From Cryptomeria japonica (lineage: Eukaryota > Streptophyta > Pinopsida > Cupressales > Cupressaceae): a DNA stretch of 64,000 bases. The stretch is taken from contig NC_081414.1 of NCBI RefSeq assembly GCF_030272615.1, forward strand, positions 231,201,733 to 231,265,732, read 5' to 3'. Both the position numbers and the translations under genes were made by a program. Below the pieces are notes generated by a model that searched no databases, was not told the origin of the DNA, and was given only the letters and a program-made list of their open reading frames with translations. Shown one piece after another: positions 51,718 through 62,520 of this stretch (its first letter is position 1; the number at the start of each line of letters is the position of its first letter).

Positions 51718-54655
51718 ATGGAAGATTATGAAATCTTCCACCCGTGCAACGTGTTGGAGATCCAGGAGATCGAGGAAGGCAATACTTACCCACCACAATT
51801 TGCCGAATACTAGGAAGGGGAAGCCCGGGTAGATGGGACCCCGACCCACCAATTCGGAGAAAATGAGATCGTACAATATGTGGAACCCAAGGTACAACAA
51901 ACCAACCTTGGCGAAGAAAAGAATCCAAAAGTAATACTAGTAGGGGACGATTGGGACCCCGTACTAAAAGCAACAGCATTTAAAATATTTCTCGAGTACA
52001 AAGATGTGTTCGCCTGGACATATAAGGATTTGAAAGGAGTGCCTCGAGAATTATGCGTACATCGAATACCATTAATACCAGGGCTAGGCTAGTAAGGAAA
52101 CGCCCTTACCACATGAACAAAAATTACGCAGCAAAGGTACAAGAGGAAATAGAAAAAATGTTAGAAACGGGAATCATATTCCGGGTGCAAACCAGTGAAT
52201 GGGTCTCGCCTATTATCATTTCACTCAAAATATAGGGAAATCAAATCCGCATCTACGTAGACTTCAAATGTTTAAATGCTGTGACAGTGAAAGATCCCTT
52301 TCCCATACCGTTTACTGATAGTATACTAGAGGAAGTGGCGGGGCACGAAATCTATTCATTTATGGACGGCTTTTCGGGCTACAACCAGATTAGCATAGCC
52401 GAAGAGGATAGGCTGAAAACCACCTTTATTGTGGAGGATGGAGTTTACGCGTATAATCGGATGCCATTCGGATTATGCAACGCCCCAGCCACATTCCAGA
52501 GGATCATACTGCATATCTTCGACAAGATGGCAACGGGAAATTTTAAAGCATTTCTGGACGATTGGTCAGTGTACAGTGAGAAGAAAAATCACTTACAAAT
52601 ACTGGGGGAGTGCATGGAAAGGTGTCGTCGAGCACGACTTGCCCTCAATCCGAAGAAATGTAGATTCCTCATCCCCCAAGGAAGATTACTTGGCCATATA
52701 GTCTGCAAGGCAGGGTTGAAGACAGACCTTGATAAGATAAGAGTCATCATGGAAATGGAAAACCCAACTGATGTTACAAGAGTAAAATCCTTCCTGGGCC
52801 ATGTAGGATACTATCGACGGTTTATCAAAGGATTTGCTGAGGTCTCCCTCCCACTGGAAAAACTCACAAGGAAGGGGGAGCCATTCGTATGGCACCAAGA
52901 GCAAGAAGAGGCCTTTAGGGAACTCAAATCCAGACTTGTAAGTGCACAGATCTTGATATATCCAAACTAGGATAATAAATTTCATGTGAATGTGGATGCC
53001 TCCAACTTTGCCATTGGCGCCACCCTAGCACAGGCAGGAGCCACAGGCTTGGATCACCCTATATACTTTGCCAGCCGCCTATTGTCGAGAGCAGAAAGAA
53101 ACTATAGTACCACAGAACGAGAAGCCTTGGGGATGGTGTATGCAATGCAAAAATTCCATCATTACCTCCTGGCTACGCCCTTTACCTTCTTCGTAGATCA
53201 CCAGGCACTCTTGTATCTAGTCAACAAACCGATCATCCAAGGGAGAGTAAGTCAATGGCTGATCTTACTGCAGGAATTTAATTTCAACATTGTGGTGCGA
53301 CCAGGAAAGAGCCATGTAATGGCTGATCATCTGTCAAGAATAAAATCAGGAGAACGCGCAGAAGGGGGAGTAAATGAGGATTTTCCAGATGGCCACTTGT
53401 TCCAAATAGCAGTCTTACCATCTTGGTATGAAAAACTTGGACAATACCTTGCCAGTGCAACGTTCCCAAAGGAGATGCCCCCAAGTGAAAGAAGGAAGTT
53501 GGCACTAAAAGCACAACGTTCCAACTGATTCACGGCCTTCTCTATAAAATGGACCCTGATGGGGTACTATGAAGGTGTGTCTTAGAGGAAGAAATTCCGA
53601 GGGTTCTTAGGGAATCACATGAAGGGCTAGTCGGAGGGCACATGGGCTCAGATGCGACCGCAAGAAAAATATTACTAGCAGGGTTATGGTGGCCTACACT
53701 TTATGCAAATGCGCGGGAATGGGTGTCAAGTTGTGATACTTGCCAAAGGGCGGGTAAGCTACTCAAACGAGACTTTATGCCTCTTTTTCCATCCCAACCA
53801 CAGGAGTTGTTTGAGAGATGGGGGTTAGATTTCATAGGGCCACTCAGGATAAGCAAAGCACACCGATGCCGGTACATAATCGTGGCCACAAAATACCTTA
53901 CAAAATAGGCCGAGGCTAGAGCTCTCCCAGACAATACGGCACTCAGTACGGCCAAGTTCCTATATGAACAGATCGTAACTCGGTTTGGAATACCTATACA
54001 GGTCACCAGTGATAGAGGTGTACATTTTGTGAACCAGGTGATACGCACTATGACAATAGAATTCAGAATTTTTCACACACTGTCAAGTCCATACTACCCA
54101 AGGGCGAATGGACAAGCAGAGTCAACAAAGTATTGGTGTCCATTCTATACAAGACTTGTGGAGTAGAACAAGAAGACTGGGAGGAAAGGTTGGGCGCGGT
54201 GCTGTGGGCCTATCGTACGTCTTACAAAGCCACTACTGGACATACCCCATTCCAGCTCATGTATGGATAGGAAGCTGTGATGCCAGTAGAGTACACTGTA
54301 CCAAGTTTGAGAATAGCAGTCCAGAACCAGTTGGGGGATGAGGAGAGCTTAAGGGGGCGGTTGAATACATTACTTCAGATGGAGGAACGTAGAACAGTAG
54401 CACAATGGGCCACAGAAGTAGACCAAAGAAGAAGGAAGTTCTGGCATGACAAACACCTGAGACAGATGAAATTTTCACCGGGGCAGTTGGTGCTCAAATA
54501 CGATGGCCGGAATGAACTCCGACCTGGGAAGTTTAGAGTATGATGGTTAGGACCCTATAAAATAGAGGAAGTAGGGGCAAACGGAGCTATAAAATTATCT
54601 ACCCTAGAGGGCAATCCGATCAAAAACCCAGTAAATGGCTCAAAACTCAAAATCT
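51718..54655 (+). pseudogene. pol: V Pol: RT, RNase H, integrase (8 stops, about 3 frameshifts)
   Basis: RT is readable at about 52090-52970 (FMDGFSGYNQI; catalytic FLDD in place of YMDD; GLCNAPATFQR). RNase H lies at 52986-53345 (NVDASNFAIG, TEREAL, VDHQALL, MADHLSR) and has the usual acidic residues, with no second RNase H seen. Integrase lies at about 53560-54540 (HEGLVGGH, CDTCQ, LDFIGPL, TSDRGVHF, NGQAEST). Stops: 51715, 51811, 52233, 52968, 53570, 53906, 54268, 54541. Frame changes: near 52080, 53505 and 54128. Most stops fit CAG, CGA or TGG changed by one C-to-T or G-to-A transition, as expected for methylated silenced DNA. The enzyme is dead. Confidence 0.9.
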
Positions 54656-55690
54656 ACAAGGAGAGAGAAACTATTGCCACGAATATATTGGGGTATGCCT
54701 CCACAGAATGTGAGACCAAGGAAGAGGAGAAGGGGCCCAAGCCACGAAAGTTAAGAACATGGGCCCAGAATAAGGGAAAATTAAATACAGAGAAAACTAG
54801 AATAAAAATATTTTGCACGAAAAAAAAAGACCATAGAAAAATAAAGAGTCTATTATGGGGCCAGCAAAATAAAGGAGGGAGTGGTTCACAAAAAATTAAA
54901 TGGAGGATAAAAAGCACCCGACATAAAAGGGGGAAAGTGGCACAAAGGCACATAGATTTTTGCGAAGGCAACAAAGAAGTGTGGGAGAGCATCCAAGGCG
55001 TACGCACAGAGCAATTGGCACAAAGGCACAAAAACCCCCACGAAGGTACTACGCAGCCCATATGCGCTACGCAGTACGTACGCACCACACAGCCCGTACG
55101 CTCTACGTAGCACGTACACACCACACAGCACATACACGCGGCCAAAGAAGGACATGCCACGCGTGGGGTAGGGTGGAACGTATGCGGAGCTGTGCAGGGG
55201 AGACGCGGCATACGTGGAGGACACAAGGGGGGAGGTGGCACGAAGAAGGAAGGCGCAAGCACACCCAGGCACGGTGGCACGAAGGGGACGCAGGGAGGAA
55301 AACAGAAATCATGGACGGAGCAAGGCGTACACACGCAACGCCCAAGGCACACGTAGCACAAGCAGCATGATAGGTGGGCACGGAGCAAGGCATACACACC
55401 AACCGGCCGTAGCGTACAGCACCGTAGGTGGACGCGGAGCAAGGCACACACCAACCGGCCGTAGCATACAGCACCATAGGTGGACGCGAAGCAAGGCGCA
55501 CACACCAACCAACCGTAGCATACGCAGTTTCCAAATGCGGCATACGCCTTAGCCACAGCAAGCACAAGGACTACGCCATACACAGCAACAGCGCAAGCAG
55601 TGACGAGGTAAATCGACCACATCAGCCCCACAGTATAAGAACACAAAGCCACCAAAGGGGCCATCAATATAGTTGTAGAGCGAGGGAGAA
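54656..55690 (+). other. V spacer between pol and aORF2, GC-rich with short repeats
   Basis: A low-complexity, Arg/His/Thr-rich reading frame runs through 54688-55110 but looks like repeat-driven coding. Many CGTACG and GTACGCAC words. Three tandem units of 52-54 bp (TAGGTGGACGCGGAGCAAGG type) start at 55371, 55425 and 55477. Long open frames on the minus strand here have biased composition and are not credible genes. Confidence 0.6.
55371..55530 (+). repeat. 52-54-bp tandem repeat, three units
   Basis: Units share TAGGTGG(A/G)C, GAGCAAGGC, ACACACCAACC and CCGTAGC.TACAGCAC with point changes. Confidence 0.8.
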
Positions 55691-55694
55691 GTGT

Positions 55695-57785
55695 ATGCCA
55701 GCAAGACACAAGATGGTGAAAGGAAGTCACGGCAACTCCAGAACGGGTAGTTATGACATAAATTACAAGGCCAGTACCTCGAACAAGCAACCAATGGCCA
55801 TGCCAGGAACCAACAGGAAAAGCCAGGACAGGGCAGCAGAACAGGTAAATGTGGAGAATATCACATTCGAAGGAGTTGTTGGAAGTGAGTGCAGGAAGTG
55901 GTGGGAGAGTACTGAGGAGGACCACCCTCTGAAGAATTCATTGAAGAAAGCAAAGGTTGATAAAATCATTTTTATGCCCATCTTCAATCTGAAAGAATTT
56001 GAGCCTATATCGCGCGCCATGGTCCATGGATATGAGCAGGACAAGCATAGATCAGTAATTGATTATTTGGGACAAACGGTGGTCATCTCTTATGCACCCA
56101 AGGAATTCAGCAAGGTTTTCGGAATTCCAAGTAGCGGCGATTCAGGTAGGAAACCCTCATCAAGAATGTCTACAGAAGAAAAGAAGCAGCTGCTCGAACA
56201 CATCTGCGGTAACACACTCACAGAAGAGCAATGGGTCAGTTTATGGCAGAATAGCAATAGAAGGGGCCTAAAAAAATCCTACCTCACCTCACCAGAGTGG
56301 AGATGCGTCATGGATATCCTAAAGAGTAAGCTAACAGCAGCAAGCCGAGCATCCGATGTTGCAATATGGATGCTACGCCTTATGTACGGACTGAGCAATG
56401 GCAAAATATACAACTGGGGCCGAGTCCTTTCCAGCCGGGTAAAGGAAGCCATGCTCCTTAAACATAAAACCCTCTACGTACCCCATCACCTCATCGCTCT
56501 CTTCTTGGAAGCATTGAGGACCCAGGTGGCACTGGAAAACAGAGGAGGGTTTGTGGCCTCAAGTTGGGTGGAGCCCTACAAGCCAGCCATGTATTATTGG
56601 CTACACCTAGATACTTTTACAATAGGAGCCACAGAGACGACACCGAGAAAGAAAGCAAGGCAAGAACTGGTAGGAAGCATGGAAGGTGGCGGTGAGGAAG
56701 ATAACAACTCTAATGAAGAGGTAGAGACGGGGGAAGAGGAAACATATATATCATCTTCATCGGAGGAAGACGAAGGGGAATTCCGTATGGGGCAAAGCCA
56801 CACTATGCATGGACCAGAAGGTGATAAGGAAGATAGGACAAGTCCATTGGAACCAATGGGCATGGAACAGGAAGGAGGGCATGTAGGAGGTCTGCGGCAG
56901 GTAGAGACAGGATGCTGTATGGGGGGCATACCAGTCGTACCAGGATGGGGAGTAAGGAAAAAGGTACTTTTCAAACTGACACAGATTCCCACCACGGCAC
57001 AATTGGTACTTGGGGTCGCAGGGACCCCATCCCAATTAATAGACTTGAGGAGACACAGTGCAGGGACCCACACTCTCCATATAAACACACCCAGGGGCGT
57101 GGAAGCTGCTAGGGCTGTCGCATTGGTAGTAGCACCGATAACCGACCCTCTGGCAAGCGTGGAGGTAGGGAATACAGAAGAAGAAAGGAACCTGGAAGAG
57201 CCAGCAGGAGACAAAGGGAAGGGGACCGAGGAAACAAACATGGAGACCGAAACAGACAGCCTACTCGCCAGATTCCAGATGGACATAGAGGTTCCACCTC
57301 CTTCACCATTGCTGGGCCTTGACCAGCAGGAGGAGAGCTTGAGGATTGAAGAAAGTGGGAAAGGGCACAGCATGTCCTCACCAGTAGAGGAGATCGGAGA
57401 GTGGGAAGCTGCTGCACAACATTTTCTTTCGGAGTTGGAAGTAATGAGGACAGCCACGGAGAGGATGAGAGATCAGTCTCCAGGATCCGATGTGCCTGCT
57501 ATAGCAAGAGCAACCAAAGCACTACTGGCGTTTATGACAGAAGGCTGCGAGAGGGAGTTCTCGGAGAAAATCAGGAACCAAGGATGGCCCGACACGGAAA
57601 CTTCGGAGATGGTAGCAGAGTGGGGAGTACCACAGATCCTCAGGGGGCACATAGGAGGTAATCAAGAAGTAATGGGAGCCCTCACTGCCATGGAACGGAC
57701 TTTCCGTGCTACATTCTTACAGCTCCAAGGGGTGACCTGGAAAGCGAGCAAAGTTGACGGAGAGCACACCTTAGCCCTACAGTGA
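55695..57785 (+). CDS. V aORF2: 696-aa retroelement protein in env-like position
   Basis: The first Met after the repeat-derived part of the frame is MPARHKMVKG (55695); MVKGSHGN at 55713 is an alternative. The N-terminal folded domain (about residues 55-310) has WWESTEEDHPLKNSLKK, EFSKVFGIPSS, LTEEQWVSLW, LRLMYGLSNGKIYNWGRVLSS and KPAMYYWLHLDTF. It resembles the 'putative plant transposon protein' ORFs of plant gypsy elements (my recollection, unsearched). An acidic linker and a helical region (REFSEKIRNQGWPDTETSEMV) follow. The frame stops at a TGA (57783), but the same frame continues to 58058 with a strong coiled coil (SELKERINALEREMVQERTT), so the TGA is probably a mutated CGA. No signal peptide or transmembrane segment, so it is not an envelope protein as written. 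Confidence 0.8.
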   Translation: MPARHKMVKGSHGNSRTGSYDINYKASTSNKQPMAMPGTNRKSQDRAAEQVNVENITFEGVVGSECRKWWESTEEDHPLKNSLKKAKVDKIIFMPIFNLKEFEPISRAMVHGYEQDKHRSVIDYLGQTVVISYAPKEFSKVFGIPSSGDSGRKPSSRMSTEEKKQLLEHICGNTLTEEQWVSLWQNSNRRGLKKSYLTSPEWRCVMDILKSKLTAASRASDVAIWMLRLMYGLSNGKIYNWGRVLSSRVKEAMLLKHKTLYVPHHLIALFLEALRTQVALENRGGFVASSWVEPYKPAMYYWLHLDTFTIGATETTPRKKARQELVGSMEGGGEEDNNSNEEVETGEEETYISSSSEEDEGEFRMGQSHTMHGPEGDKEDRTSPLEPMGMEQEGGHVGGLRQVETGCCMGGIPVVPGWGVRKKVLFKLTQIPTTAQLVLGVAGTPSQLIDLRRHSAGTHTLHINTPRGVEAARAVALVVAPITDPLASVEVGNTEEERNLEEPAGDKGKGTEETNMETETDSLLARFQMDIEVPPPSPLLGLDQQEESLRIEESGKGHSMSSPVEEIGEWEAAAQHFLSELEVMRTATERMRDQSPGSDVPAIARATKALLAFMTEGCEREFSEKIRNQGWPDTETSEMVAEWGVPQILRGHIGGNQEVMGALTAMERTFRATFLQLQGVTWKASKVDGEHTLALQ

Positions 57786-58058
57786 GAGAGTGAGTTGAAA
57801 GAAAGGATCAATGCTCTAGAGCGAGAAATGGTTCAAGAGAGAACCACGCGGCTGGAAAAGGAACGGGAGTTGGCTGCCTCTGAGAAAGACCGAATGGATG
57901 CACTCAGGCTTCTGAAAGCAACTCAGGAGAAACAACTCATTGCCGAAAGAGATCTAAAGATCCTCCGAGAGCGGACCCCTACGGGAACAGAGACGTCCTC
58001 TTGTCCCTCTAAGCAGATAGTTTTTGTTATTTTGCTGTTGTGTTCGTCTGGAAGATGA
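57786..58058 (+). pseudogene. V aORF2 C-terminal coiled coil after in-frame TGA
   Basis: In frame with 55695-57785. Heptad-rich, as at the X aORF2 C-terminus (48067-48354). Would be translated only by stop readthrough. Confidence 0.65.
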
Positions 58059-58079
58059 ACAAGTTTTGGGGAGGGATGA

Positions 58080-58403
58080 TGTAAGCCGGATAATTAGTAA
58101 ATAAGACTTTTTGTAATGCTTTAAAAGAAAACAATAGTATTAAGTTATATCTACAGGTAGTTAGTTGCCTGACGGTTGATGGCCTAATCAACCGCGAACT
58201 CTTTATATTGTAAACTCGTAGCACATTTCGGGGACATTGGATTGGAATGGAATATAATAGAGAAATCTGTGTTACATGAATATATGGTGGTATACTGTAT
58301 TGTGTGTTCTTGATCTCGTGTTAATGTGTTACTATGCTATGGTGTTATAAATTGGATATTGATGTTCTGGATACTACAACCTAACTCACTTAGGCTACTT
58401 ACA
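58080..58403 (+). repeat. V 3' LTR
   Basis: Preceded by the purine tract GGGGAGGGA and ATGA. Identical in length to the 5' LTR but for one base. Confidence 0.95.
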
Positions 58404-58408
58404 GTTGG

Positions 58409-58653
58409 CATCTCAACGAACCACTAGGTGACTTATATAAGTACAATGTAAGGGAATCATGGAAAATGTTGTTGTTATTGTTGTGTTGATGCACTGAACA
58501 TTTTGGAATGCAATAAAAGAACATCCTTTTGCCATATTGTTGTGATCATTACTTTAATTAATATTCTGAGTACAATCATAGTTGCTGGTTATATGTTTTG
58601 CGCCTATTCTGTTCATTCTGGAACCTTAAGTAACTCACAGTAGGGAACAAACA
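58409..58653 (+). repeat. X 3' LTR, right part
   Basis: Continues the 5' LTR match from CATCTCAAC to GGGAACAAACA. Followed by TTAGA, one mismatch from TTAGC before the 5' LTR. Confidence 0.85.
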
Positions 58654-58723
58654 TTAGACAATCACCTCCTAACCTTTGCATTTGCCTACGGAGATGGCTA
58701 ACAAGCAAAACTATGCAACTGAG

Positions 58724-59663
58724 TGATGTCTAAGGAGGAGGGGGCATGACAGGGCAATCCTACACAACCACAAAAAATTATTTTCTTTAATTTCTAATTT
58801 TTGTTGGATTTGATTTTTGTCCTACAGGATTTATACATTGCTCTCCTCATGCTCCTCAACATACCAAATTTTTATTATAATTCAGGAAGTCAAAATGGTG
58901 ATTTAAATTGAAGTTATAACTTTGCGAATTTTAATGTTTTGTTAACATCCAATGGAGGCTAAACTCCATGCCTAGGCAAGTGGAGGTTCATTAATACCTT
59001 TTGTAACTCCCATATTGAATATTTTCAATTGCTTCATTTGGTGGAGGAAGAATCCAGGCACTTGAATCTGCAATCAATGGACTTGCATAGTGGAAGGGCA
59101 ATTTTAGCAAAGAATTCAAAATTCTTGCCAAAAACAAGCAAGTGTAAGAAAAAAAGAGTTTCCCATGCCTAGGAAGAGGGGGAAAAGCATTTATTATTGT
59201 TGGAGATTGCAGCAAAAAGCCAGGCCTAAGTTTGGAGAAAGACAGAGAAGGTGCAGATGTGGAAAAGAGATAGGAAAAAGAGGGAAAAGGAGTAGAAAGA
59301 GGTTTTGGCATCCAACATGAGAAGATTCAGAGAAGAGGAGGATATTTTGAATGTGCTTGTAGCAGATTTTTTAATGTTTAAATCTGATTTACAGAAGTTG
59401 ATTTAGCTTTGTAGCATGTTGCAGAAGTTAGATGTACGATCGATACATTGTTTTCTTGTAGCTTAATGTTCAAGAAAGTAAATTTTGTTTCAGATTTAAA
59501 TAAAGTTTATTTGATCCAAATTAGTTTCTCACAAGTGTGTTGAATGGTTTAAAATGCTTGGTATTCAATATTGTCAATATGTCTTGTAATTTGGCAAAGT
59601 TGAGAGTCTGTTTATACAGCTGCAACAATTTATAATCCTAGTGGATTCTCAACTGTTACATCA
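58724..59663 (+). repeat. T 5' LTR
   Basis: TG start at 58724 and end ...CTGTTACATCA at 59663, set by the primer site that follows. Only one LTR is present in the window, so the start is less sure than the end. Confidence 0.65.
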
Positions 59664-59665
59664 AT

Positions 59666-59677
59666 TAGTATCAGAGC
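59666..59677 (+). other. T primer-binding site (tRNA-iMet type)
   Basis: TAGTATCAGAGC, one change from the standard TGGTATCAGAGC. Confidence 0.8.
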
Positions 59678-59784
59678 AAGGTTGGTCTTGTTGAGAAGAT
59701 AGTGAAAGCAGAGATAGTACACTATTTTGATTAAATAAGGTAGAAAAGATACCACCCTGAAGAAGAAATCCCAGATTAGAGGGT

Positions 59785-60795
59785 ATGTTTGAACAGCTTT
59801 GTGTGGAAATGAAAAATGAAATGAGTTAGATGAGGAACCTTGTTGTTGGAAATGTTGGAGGCCATATCAATGAAGAAGAAAGTGAAGTGGATGAACAAGA
59901 AAGAGTTAATGAACAGCCAATGGATGTTGGAGAAGAATAATTCTTGAGGGCCCTTGCGAAAATCAGTAAAGGTAATTAGATGGAAGTCCCTAATTTTTCA
60001 AGTATGTTAAATGCAGAAGAATTAATTTATTGGATAGGTGATCTAGAGTACTTTGATTTGGAGGAGATTTAAGATCCAAAGAGAGCTAAATTGGCACAAA
60101 CAAAACTTAAAGGGCATGCTACACTATGGTGGAAGGAATTGCAGAAAGAGTGGGTTGCGAATGGTGATTTGAGAATAACAAGGTGGAATCAAATGGTGGC
60201 TAAATTAAAGGCAAAAGCTCATCCAAGGAGATTATGAATTAGAGTTATTTATGAAGATTTAAAATTTAAAGCAAAACAACAGAGTGTGAATGATTACACA
60301 AAGGAATTTTAAAAATTAGTGATCAGATTAGGATAATACCAGATGGATAGGGAAAAGGTTGCTAGATACATAAATGGGTTGAAATCCAACATTCAAGATG
60401 AAATGAGTATGGTAAAGATGAAAACAATATGCATTTAAGGCAGAAGAGAAGATAATAAGAAGGCAGCAAAATAATTCAAGTAGAGAAAGGTTTATGGTAG
60501 ATAAGGAATAGGGGAGCAACTACAAAGGAAAACAAGTCAATGAAGAGGAATCCAAACTCAAGTGGAATAAAGAATCAGGACAGGGAACAAAGGAAGAAAG
60601 AGAGTCCTCGCAGGAAAGAAGAAATTATGGAAAAGGAAGAGGATTTTTAGGTACATGCTTCAATTGTGGAGGAGTTGGTCATAGGCCTTTTGAATGCCCA
60701 CAAATACAAGGAGATGCAAAGCCTAATGTTGCAAGAAACTATACTGTAGAGACTGATGAAGAAGAAGAGAGAGAGACTGTAGTACCTAAGCATGG
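59785..60795 (+). pseudogene. gag: T gag
   Basis: Begins MFEQLCVEMKNEM. The capsid-type domain reads YWIGDLEYFDLEE, KLKGHATLWWKELQ, QSVNDYTKEF and RYINGLKSNIQDEMSM. A single zinc knuckle follows (CFNCGGVGHRPFEC, near 60656-60697). At least ten stop codons interrupt one otherwise steady frame, many as TAG or TAA in place of CAG, CAA or TGG, plus frame changes near 60430-60650. A dead copy. Confidence 0.8.
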
Positions 60796-60869
60796 AGTCT
60801 AATGATTAGAAGAACACTGTTGAAGCCAAAAAAGGAACAAGAAGAGCCCGCACAAAGGAGAAGCTTGTT

Positions 60870-61664
60870 CAAGACCATTTGTAAATCGCAGAAAAGTGTT
60901 GTAAATTAATATTGGACAGAAGTAGTACATAATTTGGTGGCACAAGAAATAGTGGAAAAGTTGAATCTGAGGAGAATAAAGCATCCCAATCCATACAAAG
61001 TTTCATGGCTGCAGCAAGGTAATCAGATTTTGGTAAGTGAACAATGTTTGGTGAATTTTCAAACAGGTAATTACAAAGATGAAGTTATATGTGATGTGAT
61101 GCCCATGGATGTTTGTCATGTCCTATTGGCCCGACCATGGCAATTTGATCAAAAATCTATGTTTAATGGTGAAGAAAATACCTATCATATAGTAAAAGAT
61201 GAAAAGAAGTTGAAGAAAATACCTATCATATAGTGAAAGATGAAAAGAAGTTTACTTTGAAACCATTGAAGGTAAAGCAAGAGGAAGTAGAAAAAAATGC
61301 ACGAGTATGTATGATTTCAAATAAACAGTTTGTAAATGAATTTAAGAATAAAGGAGAATGTTTTGAAATGACTCATGATACAAAACAAGTTGGGGCAGCA
61401 ATTTGTCTTGTTAAGAAACAAATCGACACTGAGGTTGCAGAGGTTGGAAGAGGAGAAAAGATCCTCATACAAGAAGAAAAGGAAGAAGAGAGAAGAGAAG
61501 TTACAGATAAAGCATGTGTTCTTCAAGTTATGGGAAAGGTCAAACATGAAGTTGTAGTAGAAAATGAAAAGATAAGGTCTGAATTTTGTAAGTTACTTGA
61601 TGAAACCAAATTAAATGGATTTGAGGAAATTGAAAAAGAGGTTGTTGTTTGCCCTCTCGGGTGA
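60870..61664 (+). pseudogene. T protease and linker
   Basis: The aspartic protease of a plant gypsy Pol: active-site stretch LILDRSST (60907 region; canonical DSGS spoiled), then LVAQEIVEKLNL, KVSWLQQGNQ and CHVLLARPWQFD. A 41-bp tandem duplication (61171-61211 repeated at 61212-61252) shifts the frame. The following frame (KVKQEEVEKNARVCMISNKQF) continues the charged linker toward RT. The last 19 bases of the open frame are already element U. RT is beyond the break. Confidence 0.75.
61171..61252 (+). repeat. 41-bp tandem duplication
   Basis: Two copies of GAAGAAAATACCTATCATAT...GAAAAGAAGTT, one base different. The length is not a multiple of three, so it breaks the protease frame. Confidence 0.9.
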
Positions 61665-61910
61665 ATAACTTAAAACATAAAGCACGTAATGCAGAATAAT
61701 AACGCCATAGATATCAGACAAGTATAAGAGATGTTATTCCATTCATAATTGTCTTTCCGTCACAAGTTACATTCGGAAGTATATAAAGATACCGAGGGGG
61801 TGCGAGCGCCAACCGTCGCACCGCAACGACCACCCCTCGGTTGCCAACTAACCAAAACAATTACACATAATTAACTAGTCATATGTTTGTGTACAATAAT
61901 GCCGCTAACA
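61646..61910 (-). repeat. U 3' LTR
   Basis: Minus strand starts TGTTAGCGGC and ends AGAGGGCAAACA. TATA-like TTTATATAC near 61795. Preceded by CTTTTGGGGGGGATGA, comparable to GGGGAGGGATGA in V. Confidence 0.75.
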
Positions 61911-61930
61911 TCATCCCCCCCAAAAGAAAA

Positions 61931-62520
61931 GAAGTCGTCTCCGGACGACTTAATACAAAATAGAGATGACATTAAACAGAACTGCTGACGCCAGTCGAGC
62001 CCGGAACTTATACACCTGCTGCGTCCTCGCCTGAAAACCCTTTTCTGCTACCATCTGATGCTCAAGTGCGGATTTCACCATTAGTGCTTCCTTTGACATC
62101 ACAATCCTCCTATGCCTAAACCAAACTTGTCTGCAAAACATGCTTTTCAGTCTCAGCCTCCACCAACTGCTACTCAAATGATACTGTCTCCCTAGCCAAT
62201 TTGTCCTCGATAGCCACCGGTGTTGCCCTCTCGGCATCCAACTCCTGGGTACGCTGAGCTAAGTCTCACGCTAGTACTGCCTCCAACCTAGTGGTCAGCT
62301 CCTCCCGAGCCCTCTCTGCATCTACCAAGGCAACCTCACGTCTAGCCGAGACCTACTCCAAGTTCCTCAAAGCGTTCCATCCCTGCCTGGAGGTAGCCAC
62401 AACCCGCTGGCACAAAGGCTAGGAGACACCTCAAATCCTCCATCACACTCCCCAAAGGCTAATAACCGAACTGAATAACTCCCTGGTGTCATACAACTGC
62501 GCGGACCTGCATTGCCTTCC
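61931..62520 (-). pseudogene. U aORF2 C-terminal tail
   Basis: A coiled-coil-type frame (EELTTRLEA, LAQRTQELDAERATPVAIEDKLARETV) with several stops, at the position of V's aORF2 C-terminus just before the polypurine tract. I could not find the folded N-terminal domain, so aORF2 is probably deleted in its front part. Confidence 0.6.

Larger units (their letters stand above)
48593..58403 (+). mobile_element. Element V: full-length Athila-like Ty3/gypsy retrotransposon, 9.8 kb, TSD GTTGG
   Basis: LTRs of 323 bp (48593-48915) and 324 bp (58080-58403) differ by eight substitutions and one indel. Both flanks are GTTGG (48588-48592, 58404-58408). Order: LTR, tRNA-Asp-like primer site, ORF1, Gag-protease, RT, RNase H, integrase, GC-rich spacer, aORF2, polypurine tract (58068-58076), LTR. 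The downstream ORF sits where Athila elements carry their env-like gene. pol is too damaged to function, so recent movement must pre-date these lesions or have used other copies. Confidence 0.95.
35775..58653 (+). mobile_element. Element X: Athila-like gypsy with most of pol deleted, host of three later insertions
   Basis: A 351-bp LTR at 35775-36125 is repeated as 48487-48592 plus 58409-58653. Flanks TTAGC and TTAGA differ at one base. Its first two bases are TA, presumably mutated from TG. Inside are a degenerate tRNA-Asp-type primer site, ORF1, a gag remnant, a direct join from gag to aORF2, aORF2 pieces and a G-rich polypurine tract (48476-48482). Solo LTR Z, unit Y and element V were inserted later; removing them rejoins X cleanly at each duplicated site. 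Confidence 0.85.
58724..61645 (+). mobile_element. Element T: gypsy retrotransposon, 5' part only
   Basis: A 940-bp LTR starts TGATGTCTAAGGAGGAG, followed by a tRNA-iMet primer site, a broken gag with one zinc knuckle, a protease and a charged linker. It is cut at 61645 by element U on the opposite strand. RT and the 3' LTR are not in the window. Confidence 0.75.

Noticed and set aside
54654-55925. 423-aa minus-strand ORF rich in Cys, Val, Leu and Ala
   Set aside because: Antisense to integrase C-terminus, GC-rich repeats and aORF2. Composition follows the repeats.
56594-57457. 287-aa minus-strand ORF
   Set aside because: Exact antisense shadow of the acidic, Ser/Glu-rich linker of V aORF2.
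55695-57785. aORF2 as a viral-type envelope protein
   Set aside because: It sits in the env-like position but has no signal peptide, membrane anchor or cleavage site; it is acidic and coiled-coil.
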